In this document: one piece after another, positions 24,190 to 33,220 of the stretch
Layout: each line of letters begins with the position of its first letter
Position numbering within the stretch: the stretch's first letter is position 1
Assembly: GCF_002577195.1 (NCBI RefSeq)
Contig: NZ_NULG01000046.1
Coordinates: 19,476 to 64,447, forward strand
Source: Bacillus sp. AFS041924
Lineage (GTDB): Bacteria > Bacillota > Bacilli > Bacillales > Bacillaceae_G
DNA length: 44,972 nt
Reading direction: 5' to 3'
Translations under genes and position numbers: made by a program
The notes under the pieces: generated by a model
What the model was told of the DNA's origin: nothing
What the model saw: only the letters and a program-made list of their open reading frames with translations
The model's database searches: none

Positions 24190-25365
24190 ATGAGAGAAGC
24201 TGTTATTGTAGCGGGTGCGAGAACACCTGTAGGTAAATCGAAAAAAGGATCACTAGCAACAGTTCGACCAGATGATTTAGGAGCATTAGTTGTAAAGGAA
24301 ACATTAAAGCGCGCAGGAAATTATGATGGTCCAATCGATGATATCATCTTTGGTTGCTCATCACCGGAAGCTGAACAAGGATTTAATATGGCGCGTAATA
24401 TTGGGGCACTTGCTGGATTACCGCATTCAGTTCCAGGAATTACAGTTAACCGTTATTGTTCTTCTGGTCTACAAAGTATCGCTTATGCAAGTGAGCGAAT
24501 TATGTTAGGTCACTCTGAAGCTATTATTGCAGGTGGAGCAGAATCAATGAGCTTGCTTCCAATGGGAGGGCATGTTGCTCGTTTAAATAGTAGATTAGTA
24601 GAAACGCAACCTGAGTATTATATGGGTATGGGGCATACTGCTGAGCAGGTTGCTAATCGTTATGGAATTTCAAGAGAAGATCAAGATGCTTTTGCAGTAC
24701 GCAGTCACAGGCGTGCAGCAGCAGCTATTAAAGAAGGACGTTTCGTAGACGAAATCGTTCCAGTTGATGTAACACTACGTTCAGTCAACGCAAACAATAA
24801 ATTAGAAGAAAAGCATTTTACTTTCTCTCAAGATGAGGGTGTTCGTGAAGGGACTTCTTCTGAAGTATTAGCTAAATTAAGACCAGCGTTTAATGTGAGA
24901 GGTTCTGTAACAGCTGGAAACTCTTCACAAACAAGTGATGGAGCTGCAGCAGTACTAGTCATGGACCGTGAAAAAGCAGAAGCGGAAGGGCTAAGCCCAT
25001 TATTAAAATTCCGTTCTTTTGCAGTAGCTGGAGTAGCACCTGAAGTTATGGGTATTGGACCAGTTGAAGCAATTCCAAAAGCTCTTAAATTAGCAGGATT
25101 AAGCTTATCTGACATTGGATTATTTGAATTAAACGAAGCTTTTGCTTCACAATCGATTCAAATTATACGTCACTTAGGTCTTGATGAGGATCGTGTAAAC
25201 GTAAATGGTGGAGCGATTGCATTAGGTCATCCACTTGGCTGTACTGGATCTAAACTAACATTATCTTTATTACATGAGATGAAGCGTCGAGGAGAGCAGT
25301 TCGGTATTGTAACAATGTGCGTTGGTGGCGGAATGGGTGCTGCTGGAGTATTTGAATTAGTTTAA
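24190..25365 (+). CDS. fadA: Acetyl-CoA C-acyltransferase (3-ketoacyl-CoA thiolase)
   Basis: 391 residues, the exact usual thiolase length. Active-site motifs: acylated Cys in VNRYCSSGLQS, NEAFASQS, GHPLGCTGS with the His, and CVGGGMGAAGVFE with the second Cys. It cleaves 3-ketoacyl-CoA to acetyl-CoA. An in-frame ATG overlaps the fadN stop, but GGAGGG and standard length choose ATG 24190. It is the middle gene of the operon. Confidence 0.95.
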   Translation: MREAVIVAGARTPVGKSKKGSLATVRPDDLGALVVKETLKRAGNYDGPIDDIIFGCSSPEAEQGFNMARNIGALAGLPHSVPGITVNRYCSSGLQSIAYASERIMLGHSEAIIAGGAESMSLLPMGGHVARLNSRLVETQPEYYMGMGHTAEQVANRYGISREDQDAFAVRSHRRAAAAIKEGRFVDEIVPVDVTLRSVNANNKLEEKHFTFSQDEGVREGTSSEVLAKLRPAFNVRGSVTAGNSSQTSDGAAAVLVMDREKAEAEGLSPLLKFRSFAVAGVAPEVMGIGPVEAIPKALKLAGLSLSDIGLFELNEAFASQSIQIIRHLGLDEDRVNVNGGAIALGHPLGCTGSKLTLSLLHEMKRRGEQFGIVTMCVGGGMGAAGVFELV

Positions 25366-25451
25366 TAGATGTACGTAAATAGATTGTTAGAATCATGTCT
25401 TTTATGAAGAGTATTTTCAAACAAGTAAATAGAAAATAGGAGGAATTTTCG

Positions 25452-27236
25452 ATGGAAAAAACAATCGGTAACTTACTTAAAGGCGGAAGCTTTTTAACAA
25501 ATGAAGTGACTTTTGATAAAGTTTTTACACCAGAGGATTTTACAGATGAGCATAAATTAATTGCGAAAACAACTGAAGATTTCGTAGTTAATGAAGTATT
25601 GCCTGAATTAGAATATTTAGAGCAACACGAATTTGACCGTACTGTAAGACTATTAAAACAAGCTGGTGAGCTTGGTCTATTAGCTGCTGATGTTCCAGAA
25701 GAATATGGCGGAATTGCACTAGACAAAATTAGTTCGGCATTAATTACTGAGAAAATTTCACGAGGCGGTGGATTCTCACTTTCTCAAGGAGCACACGTTG
25801 GAATCGGTACACTTCCTATCGTATTATTTGGAAATCATGATCAAAAGCAACGTTACTTACCAAGTTTAGCATCTGGAGAAAAATTTGCGGCTTATGCATT
25901 AACTGAGCCAGGTTCAGGATCAGATGCTTTAGGAGCAAAAACGGTTGCTAAATTAAATGCTGAAGGAACTCACTACGTCTTAAACGGTGAAAAACAATGG
26001 ATTACAAACTCTGCATTTGCTGATGTATTTGTCGTCTATGCAAAAATTGATGGAGAGCATTTCTCAGCGTTTATCGTTGAAAGAGGATTTGAAGGAGTTT
26101 CGACTGGCCCAGAAGAAAAGAAAATGGGTATTAAATCATCTTCAACTCGCACGCTGATTTTAGAAGATGTAAAAGTACCTGTAGAAAACCTTTTAGGTGA
26201 AATTGGAAAAGGTCATGTTATTGCATTTAATATTTTAAATATTGGTCGCTATAAATTAGCTGTAGGTACAGTTGGTGGATCAAAACGTGCTTTAGAATTA
26301 TCTGCAGTGTACGCTAACCAACGCCAACAATTCAAAACGCCAATTGCGAAGTTTAGCTTAATCCAAGAAAAATTAGCAAGCATGGCAACAAAAATTTATG
26401 CAAGTGAAAGCTCAGCATATCGTACTGTAGGACTTTTTGAAGATCGCTTCAGTCAATTAACTGAAGAACAAGCAAAGGATCCGAAATTAGTAGCAGCTGC
26501 TGTAGCAGAATATGCAATTGAATGTTCTCTAAATAAATTCTTCTGCTCAGAAGTATTAGATTATGTAGCAGATGAAGGAGTACAAATCCATGGTGGATAT
26601 GGCTTCATGGCTGAATATGAAATTGAGCGTATTTACCGTGATTCTCGTATTAACCGTATCTTTGAAGGAACAAACGAAATTAACCGTTTAATCGTACCAA
26701 GCACTTACCTTCGAAAAGCAATGAGTGGAGAGCTACCATTACTTCAGCAAGCACAACAAATTCAAGAAGAGTTAATGATGCTAATGCCTGAAGAAGTTGG
26801 AGATGCTCCATTAGAGCAAGAAAAATATTTAGTTCGTAATGCGAAAAAAATCGCAATCATGATTGCTGGATTAGCAGTTCAAAAATTCGGTAAAGGATTA
26901 AGTACTGAACAAGAAATTCTAGTAAATATTGCTGATATCGTAAGCAATCTTTACGCAATGGAATCGACAGTTCTACGTACTGAAAAAGCGATTAATAAAG
27001 TAGGTTTAGAAAAATCTAACCAAAAATTACTTTATACTCAAGTATTCTGCCAAGAAGCATTTAATGAGATTGAAGCTCATGCGAAAGAAACGCTTGTAGC
27101 TGTTGAATCAGGTGATACATTAAGAATGATGACGTCAGCTCTTCGCAAGTTTACACGTCATACGCCAGTTAATGTTATTGCGAAGAAGCGTGAGATTGCA
27201 GCTAATGTTTTAGCTGAAGAGCGCTATACTGTTTAA
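25452..27236 (+). CDS. fadE: Acyl-CoA dehydrogenase
   Basis: 594 residues: an acyl-CoA dehydrogenase core (ALTEPGSGSDALGAKT, WITNSAFADVF, EGVQIHGGYGFMAEY, RIFEGTNEINR) plus an extra C-terminal helical domain of about 170 residues typical of the YusJ/FadE type. It catalyses the first, FAD-dependent step of beta-oxidation; electrons pass to electron-transfer flavoprotein, not encoded here. TAGGAGGAATT precedes the ATG. It is last in the fadNAE operon, with an 86-nt gap after fadA. Confidence 0.93.
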   Translation: MEKTIGNLLKGGSFLTNEVTFDKVFTPEDFTDEHKLIAKTTEDFVVNEVLPELEYLEQHEFDRTVRLLKQAGELGLLAADVPEEYGGIALDKISSALITEKISRGGGFSLSQGAHVGIGTLPIVLFGNHDQKQRYLPSLASGEKFAAYALTEPGSGSDALGAKTVAKLNAEGTHYVLNGEKQWITNSAFADVFVVYAKIDGEHFSAFIVERGFEGVSTGPEEKKMGIKSSSTRTLILEDVKVPVENLLGEIGKGHVIAFNILNIGRYKLAVGTVGGSKRALELSAVYANQRQQFKTPIAKFSLIQEKLASMATKIYASESSAYRTVGLFEDRFSQLTEEQAKDPKLVAAAVAEYAIECSLNKFFCSEVLDYVADEGVQIHGGYGFMAEYEIERIYRDSRINRIFEGTNEINRLIVPSTYLRKAMSGELPLLQQAQQIQEELMMLMPEEVGDAPLEQEKYLVRNAKKIAIMIAGLAVQKFGKGLSTEQEILVNIADIVSNLYAMESTVLRTEKAINKVGLEKSNQKLLYTQVFCQEAFNEIEAHAKETLVAVESGDTLRMMTSALRKFTRHTPVNVIAKKREIAANVLAEERYTV

Positions 27237-27240
27237 ATTG

Positions 27241-27275
27241 AAAAAACTGCTGATCTTTTGATTGGCAGTTTTTTC
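27241..27275 (+). terminator. Terminator of fadNAE
   Basis: AAAAAACTGC pairs with GCAGTTTTTT, continuing into T's. Confidence 0.8.
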
Positions 27276-27564
27276 TTAATTTCATTTGTTTTGAAAGGAT
27301 AATTTTCCCATGAGTTGTGTCATACTAATATAAGTTGAGTTATTTTTAAGTGGTTAGTCGAAGGTTTGAGTAAATTACTATGATATTTTAAAATAATATA
27401 TAGTTTTTGATAGAAAATGTAGGAAAACACGAACATTCTACTAGTTTAACTTGATTATTATGCTATAATATTGGTGTGTGACAAATTATTACAGAATTTT
27501 CGAACTGAACTATTTTAACTCGCTTATTCCCTGTGATAAAATAGAATTTGGGAGGAGTTGCTAA
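27276..27564. other. Intergenic region with extended -10 promoter
   Basis: TG-C-TATAAT at 27461-27469 is a good extended -10 element for the ArsC-like gene; no clear -35. The rest is A+T-rich, with no ORF or RNA structure that I can support. Confidence 0.45.
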
Positions 27565-27921
27565 ATGAGTATCATTTTTTATACATATCCAAAATGTGGA
27601 ACTTGTCGAAAAGCTGCTTCATGGCTTAAAGAGCATAATATTCCAGTAGAAGCTATTGATATTACATTAAATCCGCCTTCAAAGGAGTTACTTGCTGATA
27701 TTTTTAAAGCAAGTGGACTTTCTATAAATAAATTATTTAATACAAGTGGCGTTAAATATCGTGAGCTTGGATTGAAGGATGTAATTCCAACAAAAACAGA
27801 GGACGAGCTACTAGAACTACTAAGTTCAGATGGTAAATTAATTAAAAGACCTCTACTTTTTAATGGAGATCAAGCGACAGTTGGTTTTAATGAAGAAGTA
27901 TTTGAAAAAGTTTGGTTATAA
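27565..27921 (+). CDS. ArsC/Spx family reductase-like protein (YusI type)
   Basis: 118 residues with the ArsC/Spx fold. It opens MSIIFYTYPKCGTCRKAASW with C11 and C14 as a CxxC pair, then NTSGVKYRELGLKD and KRPLLFNG. It matches B. subtilis YusI, whose gene also adjoins gcvH; such proteins may act as thiol reductases or Spx-like regulators. GGGAGGAG precedes the ATG. The exact role is unknown. Confidence 0.85.
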   Translation: MSIIFYTYPKCGTCRKAASWLKEHNIPVEAIDITLNPPSKELLADIFKASGLSINKLFNTSGVKYRELGLKDVIPTKTEDELLELLSSDGKLIKRPLLFNGDQATVGFNEEVFEKVWL

Positions 27922-27966
27922 AATAACTATAAAATTTAAGGTAATTAATCAGAGGAGGATTTCACA

Positions 27967-28350
27967 ATGTCAATTCCAAATGAACTACGTTATTCAGAAG
28001 AACATGAGTGGGTAAAAGTTGAAGGTAATAAATACTATATCGGTATTACTCATTTTGCTCAATCAGAGCTTGGAGATATCGTATTTGTTGAGCTACCTGA
28101 AGTAGGCGATGAACTAACTAAAAATGAGCCATTCGGTAGCGTTGAGTCTGTAAAAACAGTATCTGAACTATATGCTCCAATCAGCGGTAAAGTAATTGAA
28201 GTAAATGCTGATCTAGATGAAAATCCTGAATTCGTAAACGAATCTCCTTACGAAAAAGCATGGATGGTAGTCGTTGAAGCTACAAATGCTTCTGAACTTG
28301 ATGAGTTAATGACTGCTGGTCAATACGAAGAAATGATTAACCAAGACTAA
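27967..28350 (+). CDS. gcvH: Glycine cleavage system H protein
   Basis: 127 residues, family length. The lipoyl lysine is K63 in [16 protein letters not shown]. GcvH carries the aminomethyl group between the P, T and L proteins; in Bacillota it is also the lipoyl relay to other dehydrogenases. The P and T genes are not in this window, as in B. subtilis where gcvH stands alone in this locus. AGAGGAGG precedes the ATG. Confidence 0.96.
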   Translation: MSIPNELRYSEEHEWVKVEGNKYYIGITHFAQSELGDIVFVELPEVGDELTKNEPFGSVESVKTVSELYAPISGKVIEVNADLDENPEFVNESPYEKAWMVVVEATNASELDELMTAGQYEEMINQD

Positions 28351-28362
28351 TTATCTTACATT

Positions 28363-28388
28363 AAGCGTCCTTTACGGGGCGCTTTTTA
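28363..28388 (+). terminator. Terminator of gcvH
   Basis: AAGCGTCC pairs with GGGGCGCTT, then a T run. Confidence 0.75.
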
Positions 28389-28719
28389 TTTATAGAAATA
28401 TCTGATCGAAAGCGTTGGTCTTTTGTGATACGATGGCTGATTAGGTATACTTACCCTAGACAGTAATGAGCTCCTCAGGCAAGTGAAGAAACGAAGAAAG
28501 CGAACTTTTGTAACGGTTTGAAGCGACCTTTTTTCGTGCATTTTATATTTTATGTGTATAATACTTGTAATAAAGCTTAACTTATTTACATAAAACATAA
28601 ATTATAGGGACATTTTCATTTAGGGAAAAAAAGGAAACAACAAAGGGAAAATCGAATATACTATATACAAAAGATTTTTAGTCAAAAGTTTTTGAGTCCT
28701 ATACATTAGGTGATGCCCA
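28389..28719. other. Intergenic region where yusG would be expected
   Basis: B. subtilis has a small gene (yusG) between gcvH and yusF. Here there is no intact ORF with a ribosome binding site. Bases 28398-28540 look more mixed in base composition than the A+T-rich flank and could be a decayed gene or an unrecognised RNA. I cannot align any family to it. Confidence 0.4.
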
Positions 28720-29076
28720 GTGAATATTGAAGATCAAAGAAAAGTTATCATTGTCGAAGGTACTACTGATAAGAGAAAAATACAGACAATTATAAAGGAG
28801 CCTGTAGATATTATCTGTACGAATGGTACAGTTGGTACTTCAAAGCTAGATGAGCTTGCTGAAATGTTAGATTTAAGAGAAATCTATGTGTTAGTAGATG
28901 CAGATGAGGCTGGTGAAAAGCTTAGAAGATTGTTAAAAAGAGAATTTCCACAGGCCGAACATCTGTATATTGATCGAAGTTATCGAGAAGTGGCAACAGC
29001 TCCAAGTCAACACTTAGCGAGTGTATTATTAGGAGCGGATATTTTAGTATTTACAGATTATTTACGAACAAATTAA
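28720..29076 (+). CDS. Toprim-domain protein (YusF type)
   Basis: 118 residues forming a stand-alone Toprim fold: VIIVEGTTDKRKI gives the conserved Glu and LVDADEAGEKLRR the DxD-like acidic motif. Related to RNase M5 and primase Toprim domains, it may bind or cut nucleic acid; no function is established for YusF. It starts at GTG 28720 after AGGTGAT. The thioredoxin-like gene follows 15 nt downstream. Confidence 0.82.
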   Translation: MNIEDQRKVIIVEGTTDKRKIQTIIKEPVDIICTNGTVGTSKLDELAEMLDLREIYVLVDADEAGEKLRRLLKREFPQAEHLYIDRSYREVATAPSQHLASVLLGADILVFTDYLRTN

Positions 29077-29091
29077 AGAGGAATAAAAATC

Positions 29092-29415
29092 ATGCAACAA
29101 TGGACAAAGACAGATTTAATGCAAAGAATACAGTCAAAAGAGACAACCGTAATCTATATTTATACCGCAATGTGTGGTACATGCCAAGTAGCATCAAAAA
29201 TGCTAGATATTGTTAACGAGATTCTGCCAAATTTACCAATGAGTAAAGTGAATATTAATGAAATAGTGGAGGAAGCTCAAAGCTGGAAGATTGAAAGTGT
29301 ACCTTGTTTACTTATTTTTGAAAATGGGGAAATGAAACAAAAAATCTACGCTTTCCATTCTGTTCCATATTTACATGAACTGTTAAAAAAATATAATTTA
29401 TATATTAAACGATGA
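29092..29415 (+). CDS. Thioredoxin-like protein (YusE type)
   Basis: 107 residues with a thioredoxin fold: active site C28-G-T-C31 in YTAMCGTCQVA, and the cis-Pro in ESVPCLLIF. It is probably a cytoplasmic thiol reductase; CGTC rather than CGPC makes the partner uncertain. It is co-transcribed with the Toprim gene. A weak AGAGGAAT lies before the ATG. Confidence 0.85.
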   Translation: MQQWTKTDLMQRIQSKETTVIYIYTAMCGTCQVASKMLDIVNEILPNLPMSKVNINEIVEEAQSWKIESVPCLLIFENGEMKQKIYAFHSVPYLHELLKKYNLYIKR

Positions 29416-29618
29416 GTGCATACGAAAATAATGCGCTCTTTTTTAATTGGTTAAAAATATTTCCTGTTTTTAGACATATTTCTCGGGAAATGAGTTGAAT
29501 GGTGTAGAAATAGTATTAAATAATAGATTTTTATTAAGTAAATGTCGAGCGAAATATAAAGAACACACCTCTGATCTATGAGAAAATAGATTAAAGAATC
29601 CAAAAAGAGGTGTTTAAG

Positions 29619-29981
29619 ATGGAAATTAAGGAGTGGATTGGACAAGCTAGAAATTTATTTATAAAAAAGGAATATTTACAGATCATTTTACCAATTGAGG
29701 AAAAGATAGTAGAGTTTAATGGACTAAATGAAAAATTATTTGTTAGATTAAGTAAAAAGGCACCTTTTATTGAGGTAATTGATCGCTCAATACCTCAGCT
29801 TAGAGTTAACTTTACAAAAGATGGATGGGAATCGCTAAATTCAGGTTCGCATAGATTAAGTTTATTATTAAAACTTAAGGATGCTTCTTTTGAAGGCAAT
29901 TATCGATTATTATTACTTATTGAAACAATTTTTCAATACACAAGTGTTGAAAACGAAAAAAAACTTTTAGAAAATTGTTGA
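29619..29981 (+). CDS. YusD-like hypothetical protein
   Basis: A 120-residue soluble protein (MEIKEWIGQARNLFIKKEY). There are no motifs I can assign, although position and length agree with B. subtilis yusD. The frame opens at GTG 29610, which is part of the ribosome binding site AGAGGTG, so ATG 29619 is chosen. The -35 box of the metNIQ promoter overlaps its stop codon. Confidence 0.65.
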   Translation: MEIKEWIGQARNLFIKKEYLQIILPIEEKIVEFNGLNEKLFVRLSKKAPFIEVIDRSIPQLRVNFTKDGWESLNSGSHRLSLLLKLKDASFEGNYRLLLLIETIFQYTSVENEKKLLENC

Positions 29982-30006
29982 CAACTTGTGTCTAACTTTG
30001 TAGAAT
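29978..30006 (+). promoter_or_regulatory. Sigma-A promoter of metNIQ
   Basis: TTGACA (29978-29983), 17-nt spacer, TAGAAT (30001-30006). The -35 box overlaps the preceding gene's stop codon; the start lies about 45 nt before the S-box. Confidence 0.75.
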
Positions 30007-30058
30007 TGGACTTACGTTAAAGAAATACATTAAACAACTTAATAGATCGTAAGATTAA

Positions 30059-30227
30059 CTCTTATCGAGAGAGGTGGAGGGACTGTGCCCTGTGAAACCC
30101 AGCAACCGTCAATGAACGTCATTGAAATGGTGCTAATTCCTGCAAAGCATGTGCTTTGAGAGATGAGAGAAAGGAATACTTTTTGTATGTAAAACCTTTC
30201 TGCTCATGCGAGTTGAAAGGTTTTTTT
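30059..30227 (+). promoter_or_regulatory. S-box (SAM-I) riboswitch with terminator
   Basis: Closing helix P1 is CTCTTATC (30059-30066) with GATGAGAG (30162-30169). Inside are the S-box landmarks GAGGTGGAGGGACTG, CCCTGTGAAACC and CAGCAACC. The 3' side ATGAGAGAAAGG can instead pair with CCTTTCTGCTCAT (30195-30207) as an antiterminator. That excludes the terminator AAAACCTTTC/GAAAGG plus seven T (30191-30227). S-adenosylmethionine should stop transcription into metNIQ. Confidence 0.95.
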
Positions 30228-30308
30228 GTATTTTGCGACTAAAATAGTACATTCTTACAAAAAATTGAAAGAAAAGTTGTTAGAATGTTTTGAAAGGAGA
30301 ACTAATGT

Positions 30309-31325
30309 ATGATTCAAATAAATAATGTAAGTAAAATATACAAAGGTAAAAAGGGCACAGTTACCGCAGTACAAAATGTTTCGCTATCGATTGAAGCAGG
30401 TGAAATATTTGGCATGATCGGATATAGCGGTGCGGGGAAAAGTACGCTATTACGTATGCTAAACGGACTTGAATCACCTACATCAGGTGAAGTCATTATT
30501 AATGGACAATCTATTTCGAAATGTTCATCTAGTCAGTTAAGAAAAGCAAGACAAAAAATAGGAATGATCTTTCAGCATTTTAATTTATTGTGGTCAAGAA
30601 CTGTATTAGAAAATATACTTTTCCCACTTGAAATTGCGAAAGTTCCAAAAAATGAAAGTATTACTCGTGCGAAAGAATTAATCAAACTTGTAGGTCTTGA
30701 AGGAAGAGAAAATGCTTATCCTTCTGAACTTAGTGGAGGTCAAAAGCAACGTGTCGGAATTGCAAGAGCACTAGCTAATAACCCAGATGTTCTTTTATGT
30801 GACGAAGCAACTTCTGCATTAGATCCAGAAACAACTGATTCAATACTAGCTTTACTAACTAATATTAATAAACAGCTAGGTATTACAATCATCCTAATAA
30901 CACACGAAATGCATGTTATACAGAAGATTTGTAACCGTGTTGCAGTAATGGAAAACGGAAATGTAGTTGAAGAAGGACATGTAGTTGATGTATTTACTCA
31001 TCCTAAACAAGCAATTACAAAGAAATTTGTGACGCAAATCAAAGGTACAGATGAGGAATTAGGTAATGAGGTAATTTCTCAAAGTGTTGTTGGGAAGGAT
31101 AATACTTACAAGCTTACCTTTAAAAATGGACAAGCAGATCAGCCGCATATTTCTGAAGTAGTGAAGCACTTTGATATTGAAATTAACATTTTGCAAGGGA
31201 AAATTGTTCAAACTGCTGAAGGTTCTTACGGAACTATGAAGATTCAACTTGTTGGCGACACAAATAACATCACACAGGCAATTGCTTATCTAGAATCAAA
31301 ACAAGTTGAAGTGGAGGTAGCATAA
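30309..31325 (+). CDS. metN: Methionine ABC transporter ATP-binding protein
   Basis: 338 residues: Walker A GYSGAGKST, signature LSGGQKQRVGIARAL, Walker B VLLCDEATSALDP. A C-terminal NIL/ACT-like domain (about residues 260-338) binds methionine in the family and inhibits transport. AAAGGAGA precedes the ATG. It is first in metN-metI-metQ behind the S-box; metI starts 1 nt after its stop. Confidence 0.95.
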   Translation: MIQINNVSKIYKGKKGTVTAVQNVSLSIEAGEIFGMIGYSGAGKSTLLRMLNGLESPTSGEVIINGQSISKCSSSQLRKARQKIGMIFQHFNLLWSRTVLENILFPLEIAKVPKNESITRAKELIKLVGLEGRENAYPSELSGGQKQRVGIARALANNPDVLLCDEATSALDPETTDSILALLTNINKQLGITIILITHEMHVIQKICNRVAVMENGNVVEEGHVVDVFTHPKQAITKKFVTQIKGTDEELGNEVISQSVVGKDNTYKLTFKNGQADQPHISEVVKHFDIEINILQGKIVQTAEGSYGTMKIQLVGDTNNITQAIAYLESKQVEVEVA

Positions 31326-31326
31326 G

Positions 31327-31995
31327 ATGGCACAACTTTTTCCGAATGTTGATTGGGAGGCAATGCTTTTAGCTACTCAAGAAACATTATTTATGACAGT
31401 AATAGCTTCACTTGCTACGTTCATTTTTGGAATAATCATAGGTTTATTCTTATTTTTAACTAGTAAAGATCAGCTTCTTGAAAATAAATTTTTTAATACT
31501 ATACTAGCAGCGTTTGTAAATATTTTTCGTTCAATACCGTTTATCATTTTAATTATTTTATTAATCCCATTTACAATCTTTATTCTTGGCTCAATGCTTG
31601 GAGCAAAGGCAGCATTACCTGCTTTAATTATTGGTGCTGCACCATTCTATGCAAGAATGGTCGAAATCGGATTACGTGAAATTGATAAAGGGGTAATCGA
31701 AGCTGCAAGAGCAATGGGAGCAAGTACATTTACAATCATCGTAAAAGTATTAATTCCAGAAGCATTACCAGCAATTATTTCAGGATTAACTGTTACTACT
31801 ATTGCAATTGTTGGCTATACAGCAATGGCAGGTGTAGTAGGTGGCGGTGGACTTGGTAACTTAGCATTTATGGAAGGATACCAACGTTCAAATAACCAAG
31901 TAACACTTGTAGCGACAGTCATAATTTTATTGATCGTATTCATTCTTCAATTTATTGGTGATTTAGTAACAACAAAAATAGATAAAAGAGCTTAA
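31327..31995 (+). CDS. metI: Methionine ABC transporter permease
   Basis: 222 residues with five helices and the EAA coupling loop EAARAMGASTFTIIVKVLIPEALP, shown in two parts around residues 120-142. It is called MetP in B. subtilis. It forms the dimeric channel for L- and D-methionine with MetN and MetQ. The gap to metN is 1 nt; the ribosome binding site is GGAGG inside metN. Confidence 0.94.
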   Translation: MAQLFPNVDWEAMLLATQETLFMTVIASLATFIFGIIIGLFLFLTSKDQLLENKFFNTILAAFVNIFRSIPFIILIILLIPFTIFILGSMLGAKAALPALIIGAAPFYARMVEIGLREIDKGVIEAARAMGASTFTIIVKVLIPEALPAIISGLTVTTIAIVGYTAMAGVVGGGGLGNLAFMEGYQRSNNQVTLVATVIILLIVFILQFIGDLVTTKIDKRA

Positions 31996-32017
31996 TCATA
32001 TAAGGGAGGAACTGACA

Positions 32018-32839
32018 GTGAATTTCAAAAAAATCGTAGGATTAGTAGGAGCAGGTGTTTTAGCATTATCTTTAGCAGCATGTAATAAAGGTGGAGAAGA
32101 TAAAAATAAGGAATTAGTGGTTGGTGCATCAAATGTACCGCATGCAGTTATTTTAGAACAAGCTAAACCAATCCTTGAAAAAGAAGGAATTAACTTAAAA
32201 ATTGTTAAATTCCAAGATTATGTATTACCAAATAAAGCACTAGATTCTAAAGAATTAGATGCAAACTATTTCCAACACATTCCATATTTAGAGTCTCAAA
32301 TGAAAGAAAATGGTTACAAATTTGAAAACGCTGGTGGGATCCACATCGAGCCAATCGGTGTATACTCTAAAAAATATAAAAGCTTAGATGACCTACCAAC
32401 TGGAGCAAAAATTATTATGAGTAGCTCAGTAGCTGACCATGGTCGTATGTTAAGCTTATTACAACAAGAAGGTTTAATAAAACTTAAAGCTGGTATTGAC
32501 CCAACTACAGCTCAAATTAAAGACATTGCTGAGAATCCAAAAAACTTAAAGTTCCAAGCTGATGTAGACGCTGGAATGCTTCCAAAAGTTTATCAAAATA
32601 ATGAAGGCGATGCAGTTTTAATTAATACAAACTATGCAATTGATGCTGGATTAAACCCAATGAAAGATGCAATTGCTTTAGAAGGTAAAGAATCTCCATA
32701 CGTGAATATTATTGCTGCTCGTAAAGGTGATAAAGATAATAAAGAAATTAAAGAACTTGTAAAAGTATTACACTCTAAAGAAATCCAAGATTTCATTATT
32801 AAGAAATATAAAGGTGCTGTAGTACCAGTTAGCGAATAA
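32018..32839 (+). CDS. metQ: Methionine-binding lipoprotein
   Basis: 273 residues with a lipoprotein signal peptide: basic start, hydrophobic core and lipobox LSLAAC with C22 as lipid anchor. The mature part is the NlpA/MetQ fold (ASNVPHAVILEQAKP, ELDANYFQHIPYLE). It captures methionine outside the membrane for MetNI. It starts at GTG 32018 after GGGAGGA. Confidence 0.95.
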   Translation: MNFKKIVGLVGAGVLALSLAACNKGGEDKNKELVVGASNVPHAVILEQAKPILEKEGINLKIVKFQDYVLPNKALDSKELDANYFQHIPYLESQMKENGYKFENAGGIHIEPIGVYSKKYKSLDDLPTGAKIIMSSSVADHGRMLSLLQQEGLIKLKAGIDPTTAQIKDIAENPKNLKFQADVDAGMLPKVYQNNEGDAVLINTNYAIDAGLNPMKDAIALEGKESPYVNIIAARKGDKDNKEIKELVKVLHSKEIQDFIIKKYKGAVVPVSE

Positions 32840-32846
32840 TAAATGT

Positions 32847-32887
32847 AAAGAGGTTGTCTTATAAAATTTGAGACAACCTCTTTTTAT
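32847..32887 (+). terminator. Terminator of metNIQ
   Basis: AAAGAGGTTGTCT pairs perfectly with AGACAACCTCTTT (13 bp), then T's. Confidence 0.9.
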
Positions 32888-32990
32888 TTGGGAAGTAGGC
32901 TATGAACAAAGTATGTCCATTTTTACTTTACTCATAAAGTAGCTGTTTTGTGAATGTTGCTTTTATGATATTGAAAAATACGAACACTAG

Positions 32991-33104
32991 GTGAACTATA
33001 TTGATAAAGCTGTGAACTCCGTTGATATAACACTAATTCTCGTTGTTATAAGGCAGTTTCCCGTTGATATATTACTAAAACAGGTTGATATACTGCTTTT
33101 AAAA
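32991..33104 (-). repeat. 21-bp periodic repeat array C (inverted)
   Basis: GTTGAT or a one-base variant recurs at 33000, 33021, 33042, 33063 and 33084, exactly 21 bp apart; GTGAAC recurs at 32991 and 33012. On the minus strand this reads TATATCAACGGAGTTCAC, almost the same as array A (TATATCAACGAAGTTCAC at 5652). It also sits in a convergent gap, between metQ and a leftward gene. An ORF over it has no ribosome binding site. Confidence 0.75.
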
Positions 33105-33177
33105 ATGAGTCAAATGAGTCTATATTCAATCTTAGCTTTAACCGCTACATATAATGAACGCCATTCAAGAAAAGGCA

Positions 33178-33220
33178 CAAAAAACCCGCAAGGAATCTTC
33201 ATTTCCTTGCGGGTAATTTT
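33178..33220. terminator. Terminator of the hydroxyacid dehydrogenase gene
   Basis: A perfect 12-bp stem, ACCCGCAAGGAA with TTCCTTGCGGGT, with A's to the left (T run on the minus strand) and T's to the right. Confidence 0.85.

Noticed and set aside
25250-25726. 158-residue antisense ORF across fadA and fadE
   Set aside because: It overlaps two highly conserved enzymes and has no ribosome binding site or recognisable domain.
28386-28598. 70-residue minus-strand ORF between gcvH and the Toprim gene
   Set aside because: No ribosome binding site and no recognisable domain; it starts inside the A+T-rich promoter area and ends at the gcvH terminator.
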